A stretch of 64,000 nucleotides of DNA, taken from NCBI GenBank assembly GCA_034508935.3, contig CM067452.1, positions 13,110,361 to 13,174,360 of the forward strand, read 5' to 3'. Shown in pieces: positions 10,212-64,000 of this stretch. This DNA comes from Berghia stephanieae. Lineage: Eukaryota; Mollusca; Gastropoda; Nudibranchia; Aeolidiidae. A model generated the notes under the pieces. That model saw only the letters and a program-made list of their open reading frames with translations, was not told the origin of the DNA and searched no databases. A program made the translations under genes and the position numbers. The stretch's first letter is position 1. Each line of letters starts with the position of its first letter.

Positions 10212-10395
10212 TACGTATAGAAGGAACGGAATTGACGTCACTCAGCTCTTTGTTATTGTTTTTAGCCAGCCTTTTTTATGAGGAGTTATCAGTAAATTGT
10301 ATCTATCAATCAGAGTATAAAGGTTTAAGGATACACATGGTTTTGTGTGTTGGTACGCTATATCTGGCTGACGGATGTTCCGAGAATTTTAGATA
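10212..10395 (-). repeat. MITE family A, degraded copy
   Basis: It keeps ATTGACGTCACTCAGCTC, TTTGTTATTGTTTTTAGCCA and a degenerate TTTTGTGTGTTGGTACGCTA block. The ends have decayed. Confidence 0.5.
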
Positions 10396-11088
10396 AACTC
10401 ATTGCATCAACACGGCGGCTCCGGTCAGAACCACGATCACGTGGTTAACGAGATACATCAACAACCAAGTTTACCGTTGCGTTTGTGACCACATTGAACC
10501 ATAATTATAATTTGGCTGAATAACACATTAGACCATATGCACAACGCTAAAAGGAACATTCTTGAGAATTTGATTGCATAAAGATAAAAAATGTGTAATA
10601 TTTTAGAAATATTCGAAAAAATCACATGTCAAATGAGAAAATATAGTAAAATGCCATCTTTAATATGTTTGCGTAGTTTCTTTAACGGTTCAGGTCTACA
10701 ATAAAAAAAGTACAACAAATATGGCGGACAGATTGTTGTTCCGCTATTTCATGGGCTAAATTTGAGAAACGAATGCAGGTAAAGATTTAAGTGTAAGCGT
10801 GGTTGCTAAAAATTATATCATGCATTTTGTTTTTTGGTGAAACTATCATGCATATATCATTGTTTGGTTGATGCAAATAAATATTTGCCCAAGATATGAA
10901 GGTGGAATGGATTTGACGAATCATGCTCTGGATGTCTCGAGTGAAGTAGGGGTAGGGGCCATTGTACTTGTACACACACACAGACACACACAAAAAAAGG
11001 CCAACTCTTGTCTAATTATGGGTTACTTCGTTATCAATACAGTACAGCAACCGGTATCCACCCATTGCTTTATCTTCTTCTTCTTCTT
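10396..11088. other. Gene-free interval, short (CA)n
   Basis: AT-rich DNA with a brief CACACACACAGACACACACA stretch near 10970-10995 and a (TTC)n run at 11075-11090 that is the tail of the next LINE fragment. Nothing else was recognised. Confidence 0.4.
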
Positions 11089-11250
11089 CTAGGTTCCATG
11101 CCTGGTCCAGGCTTCGGATACTGCATGAATTATCTCTCTCCATTCCTCCCTGTCTCTTGCCTTTTCAAACAGCTCTTGGATTGTTAGGCTGGTGAAGCCC
11201 TTCAGTTGGTCTATGAGTGCTTTATATCGCCCTCTTATTCTTAGGCTTAG
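11089..11250 (-). pseudogene. LINE ORF2 C-terminal fragment
   Basis: The minus strand encodes about 53 residues ending at a stop at 11089-11091. They include IRGRYKALIDQLKG and KARDREEWREII, followed by EAWTRHGT. The pattern of aromatic, DREEWR and short C-terminus is that seen after the thumb region of RTE- and Ingi-like LINEs. An (AAG)n tail follows directly at 11070-11088. The copy is severely 5'-truncated. Confidence 0.6.
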
Positions 11251-12087
11251 TTACTCGGCTGGCTCAAGTCAAGACTTTCAGCAGAGTCCGAGTTCAGCTT
11301 TTTGATTTTGACAAATAATTTTAACCGCTGAAAATCTGAAATTGAAATTAAAATAAGTCTAAGGGAGGCTGTCCGAAAGCTCCTACTAGGCACTTTCATG
11401 AATTTTTCAAAGGGGACTAAAGGAAATAAAACCATGTTATTTGGATAGAGTTTGAAAAACCATTTAAAATGATATATGATACAACACTGTAGCTCAATTG
11501 GTTCAAAAGTTATGGATTTTTATATCGACAATTTCTCCTTATATAGCTATATAAGAAAATATTCTTGAAAATTGTGACCGAAAAATTGATGAATTTAGGG
11601 TTTCTCCCTTTTAGAGAGCAACTATGTTAAAAAAAGAGCATATTATTACATGTTTCACCTAATATAATCAATAGAGGTACTAGACCAAAGGAAATAATGC
11701 AAGAAATTAATCACGCAACATTGTTATGTAATGATTATGTAACATTACGTGTGATTGAGCAATGGCGCTGTACCGTATGCGAAAACCCGATTTACAAATC
11801 GGACTATAAAAACTGTCCTATTTAACAGATATTGACAAATGATATATCATTTTAAAGGTCTTTTCAAGCTCTATCCAGAAATATGAAAAGGTAATAGCTA
11901 ATTTCCCTTTGTACCATGTAACCGAAGTCTATAAAAATATTTTGTTTCAAAATCATCGGCTGATATTTTTTTTAAAGTTCGGGGTCACTGAGGAAACAAA
12001 AGGTAAACCAAATTAAAATGACAGCAAATTAACATACCTGGATCCACAGCAAGGCAGAAACAATTCTTCAAGAAGACAATATCAGAG

Positions 12088-14061
12088 TCAAAGGAAATAA
12101 AGATCCTCTGTCACGATATCAGTGATGATGTCTACAACTTTTACTCTGAACTCTGTAGACTCGTCCTCAGACTCTTCCTCCCGCCAGTAAGATATGGTAA
12201 AAATATCCCTCTTCTTGGACAATTTGACAATTCGACCATTGTAAAGAATATCTTCTCCCTCAACATTCCAGGTGTGAATAATATAGCATCCGATGACCTC
12301 TTTCGGCTGATCGAAAATTTGAGTTAAATATCCAAGAAGAGGCCCTTTTACATTTCTGAAGATAGCATTTGACAATCCAGATGAGTCCTGAAGCGCACCG
12401 GTGACATCATTTGCAATTTTGGCTCTTCGCACTCTGTCCTTCTTTTGTTGCTTTACCCTCTGCCGTTTCACCAGCTCCATTTGCAATGCAGACTGGCGTA
12501 AATTAAAGCTGGACTTATTCTTTATGCCCTGGCACCTTGCAAACAGGATGATTTTTGATTGCTCTTCAATGGACTTGCTGTCTAGCCAATCAAGTGTTCC
12601 GTTGGTCTTCACCTTGACTTTGGCATCGATATAATCTAGAGCAGCATTTGGGGCTCGCCTCATCTGTTTGTCAAGAATGCCCAGGGTTCTCTCTGCCCAT
12701 ATGTTGTGTGCTGGGGCGGTGTCAACTCTTCCAGCCATGACAGCTGCAGAATTTGCACCCTCAGGCATGTACTCTTTCAGTTGTCGTGTCAGAATAGACA
12801 CAAACTCCTGAAGAATACATTCTGTAGACAAATACAAATCAGCCTCATCTCTATCAACTATTTTTAAAGACTGAAGAACTGTGTCTTCTTCCATAAAGTG
12901 TCGACCGAACACATCCTCGGTTGCGGAGTACAGCCGATCCGGGGCATGGGCGAGTGTCTGAATCTTAGGAATGATGTTGATCAGAGAATGAGCTATTCCT
13001 GCATGGTCCCTAACAGAGGACGAAGTGTAGCAAAGAGCCATCCATGGTGCTGTGATCGATTTACCCACCATCCCCAAAAGTTGCAGGTCATTGAGAATTT
13101 TCGGATTCGACAGATCGGTGGCGAGCAATTTGCAAGAGTTGTTGCACTGCACTGTGTCCTCAGATAGGTGACCAATTGGTGGCGATAACGATAAATAGTT
13201 CCAGCCAGATGAAAAAGAACATGGAGACGATTCCCAACATACCTCAAGAACGTTCCTGGTTTTAAATCCTCCGACTTAAGAAAAATTTTAAAACCAAGAG
13301 GGTCACCCTTTTCCTTGTATCGAATCTTGTAAATCCCCTGAATAACACTTACAACACAGCTTGTTCCTCCAAGGGTTTTCCCATGAAGATTTCTCTTACT
13401 GTCCAGCTTTCTAAGAGCTGAACGGGCGCCATTTGCCAGGCCATCCAAAGGGTGGAGGTTGCACTTGAGATCCAACAAGCTTTTGTTCAATTTCTCCTCC
13501 AGCAGCACCACGGCAGCATGATTGGCAGCAGCCCGATCTGTTAAAGTACATAAAATTTTTCCTTTTATGGCATCACACACATCAATATGTGGGATACCTT
13601 TGTAAGAAGCATAAGCCATCCCAATGTTGTCCAAAGTGTCTGAAATATGATGTACATAATCCTCTGCACATCCACCAGGCAATTGAGCTGCATTAAGGGT
13701 GAGTATTGATGACTTTGTTGAAATATGTATTTCATTGATGTGTTGTCCATCAACCGTTGTGGCATCCCATGATAAGGTCATTGCATCAGATGACAGAATT
13801 GTTTCAGCAGACTGAATGTCAGCAATTACTCCCATCTCACGTGCCATTCTGGTAGCTGTCGATATGTTTGGGACTGACAATAAGGAAGAACCAGTGAGAC
13901 ACTGAACTGCATATTTTACAACTGTGCCAGTGGTAGCTGCTGGTACCTCATTTGACAGACATTTGTATATGACCTTTCTTATGGAGCAGGAGTAACTGTT
14001 GCCAGTTTTATTTTGGATGATAGAGCAAGATGGCGCTGAAGTCTCTTCTAATAGAATACTG
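12088..14061 (-). pseudogene. Unfamiliar hAT-like (RNase H-fold) transposase
   Basis: The coding strand is minus. The frame is open from the MITE junction near 14061; the first Met in it is at 13880 but similar-looking coding sequence precedes it, so the N-terminus has been cut. Candidate catalytic pattern: LSWDATTVDG (first Asp), CTLTDRAAANHAA (second Asp), CNLHPLDGLA (the CxxH typical of hAT), and APAHNIWAERTLG (Glu) followed by APNAALDY and GTLDWLD. The C-terminal 65 residues (GCYIIHTWNVEG, YNGRIVKL, FTISYWREEE) look like a small Tudor/chromo-type barrel, which is inference. One frameshift lies at about 13,150, between TYLRTQC and the CNNSCKLL frame. I do not recognise the named family. 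Confidence 0.6.
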
Positions 14062-14275
14062 GGGATGTAGGAGTCCTACATCCCCAGTATTCTTGTTTTT
14101 TATAATGTTCTAGTAGGGGGTTTGGGAGAGTGGAAACTTTTTTTTTGTTTTTAAAGTCTTCCCCCTCCCAAACCCCCTCCTCCTACTAGATAGAAGAACA
14201 TTATTAAAAAGTTCCCCCCCCCCCCCCCCCCTCCCAAACCCCTACTAGAACAAGAATACTGGGGATGTAGGAGCT
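14050..14275. repeat. Nested palindromic MITE
   Basis: The sequence GAATACTGGGGATGTAGGAG is followed at once by its complement TCCTACATCCCCAGTATTC, then two facing copies of a TAGTAGGGGGTTTGGGAG block separated by poly-T and poly-C, then GAATACTGGGGATGTAGGAG again. It inserted in the 5' part of the transposon and truncates the transposase frame. Confidence 0.6.
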
Positions 14276-14454
14276 TTCGGAAGGCCTCCCAAGTCTAATC
14301 CTTTGCCTTTTTGCCTTTGTTTACCTTTCGAACTCTCTAACTTTGGTTTCTAGACTCCTCACACTCACTGAAGTTATCTAGTTTTAGGTTAGTAGTTGTA
14401 GTAGTAGACTTGCCAACTTATAAGTTTAAAATTGAGCTATAATCATAATATAAT

Positions 14455-14790
14455 TTTATATATGGTGCAATATCCACCAAACATGCTCAAAGCGCTTTAC
14501 AAAGGGTCCCTGACCAATAGCAACACGTAACATAAAGAACGAGACATGACGCCTGTTTAGTGTTAGTGTTAGGCGATATTACAATTTTTTCCTGATAGAG
14601 ACAAAGCTGTTAACGGCCAGGTGCTCATTTTACACCTGAATATGGTGATAGAATGTGAGTAAAGAGTCTTTTCCAAGGACTCAACTATGCGCTGAGTGAG
14701 GTTCGAAATAGGACCTTCCGATCCGAAAGCGAGTGTCATACTGTCATACCACAAGTCACAAAACCACATAGAGTCGCACAAATTTCAGTC
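14455..14790 (-). repeat. SINE family B, near full-length
   Basis: In plus orientation it runs GTGCAATATCCACCAAACAT, CAAAGCGCTTTACAAAGGGT, AGACAAAGCTGTTAACGGCC, TTACACCTGAATATGGTGA, then the reverse tRNA-like head with CCTTCCGATCCGAAAGCGAG. The retroposon body is complete; the tRNA B-box has decayed (GAGGTTCGAAATAG). Confidence 0.7.
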
Positions 14791-15511
14791 AGTAGTAGGG
14801 AGATTTTCTCTCTCTATTTTATCTCTTCTCTTCTGGTACACTGATAATTACCCTACCAAACACTGATTCGTATTTCAAAATATTGATATTGATAAATAAT
14901 CGATATCATTATTTTGAATTGTCCCTCTGGTATATCATTTTGGCTGTAGTCTTATTGTTGAACCTGCCAAATGGAAACCTAAGACTAAGATGGAATATTG
15001 TCTAAGATTGAAAGCCACCACCACGTCATCATCTCTACCACCACTACTACAACAACCACTACCGACCACATCATCATCTATACCATGACTATTACAACTA
15101 TTACCTTCCCACATACCTACCAAACCTTCCGCTTTTGGCAGAATCATTCCTATTTTCACTCTTCCTTCTCGTTCTTCCGCAATTGTCTCTTCCGATTTTC
15201 AAAAATGATGATAATTGGTAAGAAGACAATAAAGGGGAGAGAGAGAGGGGGTATAATAAAGGTGATCTTGGGTCACAGTCGAAAAATGATCAAACTTTTA
15301 CTCAATTTCTAAAACTCATGACGTCACTGTACATTTCATACAGTCCGAAAGCTTTCTATCAATTTTACATGGGAAGGTTAGTCATTTAGTATAAGACAAC
15401 CGCTTTCATTGTTAAAATACACATTTCATCTCTTTGCTGCCTGTATCTGAAAAAAAAAAAAGCCATGTAATTTTTGAGATTTTCCTTATTCTTTTATTTT
15501 CTACATTTCAG
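14791..15511. other. Immediate upstream region of the DIDO1-like gene
   Basis: No repeat family was recognised. A TGACGTCA palindrome sits at about 15,320, 200 bp before the first coding exon I can place. A CAC/CAT-rich stretch at 15018-15110 gives poly-Thr ORFs that look spurious. The first placed exon is preceded by a polypyrimidine tract and an AG, so the promoter and a leader exon are probably further upstream and were not identified. Confidence 0.4.
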
Positions 15512-15536
15512 ATTGATCTATATATATTAACCCAAG

Positions 15537-64000
<48,464 letters not shown>

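Larger units (their letters stand above)
11363..14290 (-). mobile_element. DNA transposon with hAT-like transposase, 8-bp duplication
   Basis: The ends are inverted repeats: left GGGAGGCTGTCCGAAAGCTC, right (other strand) GGGAGGCCTTCCGAAAGCTC, 18 of 20 matching. They are flanked by exact 8-bp duplications AAGTCTAA at 11355-11362 and 14291-14298. The 2,928-bp element carries a minus-strand transposase (12088-14061), a subterminal imperfect inverted repeat on the 3' side (about 11440-11480 against 11838-11880) and a nested palindromic MITE at its 5' end. An 8-bp duplication and a CxxH-bearing transposase suggest the hAT superfamily, but the termini do not start with the CA or TA usual for hAT. 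Confidence 0.7.

Noticed and set aside
14998-15312. Thr-rich ORF upstream of the gene
   Set aside because: Built from ACC/ACT repeats with no similarity, no splice link and no conserved start context.

Overview
The window is a piece of an AT-rich, repeat-dense animal nuclear genome with long introns, canonical GT-AG splicing and many tRNA-headed SINEs, LINEs and short inverted-repeat transposons. The repeat set (an I/Nimb-like LINE, an RTE-like LINE, a CR1/Rex1-like LINE fragment, a Mutator-like transposase, several hAT-like elements, a Helitron-type helicase fragment) and long (ATT)n, (CT)n and poly-G/C tracts fit a marine invertebrate. A mollusc is my best guess, but nothing in the sequence fixes the phylum. 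Layout: bases 1-15,500 are gene-poor and packed with transposable elements: MITE families rich in TGACGTCA palindromes, tRNA-derived SINEs, a 3.85-kb LINE (3951-7803) on the minus strand with a 15-bp target duplication, and a 2.9-kb DNA transposon (11363-14290) with an unfamiliar hAT-like transposase, unusual GGGAGG-type ends and an 8-bp target duplication. From about 15,512 to the right edge one host gene runs on the plus strand. I could place 23 coding exons. They encode a DIDO1/PHF3/SPOCD1-family transcription regulator: acidic and lysine-rich N-terminus with an AT-hook-like motif, a PHD finger split over two exons (24,401-25,354), a Cys-rich YCSNEC motif (30,189-30,395), a TFIIS central-like domain (about 33,240-35,520), a SPOC domain (38,983-48,076), then Ser-, Lys-, His- and Pro-rich low-complexity exons that run off the window. 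Known relatives bind methylated histone H3 tails through the PHD finger and elongating RNA polymerase II through SPOC. The introns carry nearly all remaining features: a complete-length RTE-like LINE with an 11-bp target duplication (41,353-44,600) in the SPOC intron, a hAT derivative nested in a SINE (48,263-49,037), a Mutator-like transposase gene (50,137-51,956, minus), a 1.4-kb hAT non-autonomous element with a perfect 8-bp duplication (58,161-59,577) and a Helitron-type helicase fragment beside it. Exon phases agree across every intron up to exon 21 once three single-base length differences are allowed for in host exons. Most of the frame breaks in the LINE and Mutator-like ORFs are also single-base changes in homopolymer runs. 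This suggests that at least some breaks are sequence errors. The last 4 kb of the gene change frame several times and should be treated as draft quality.
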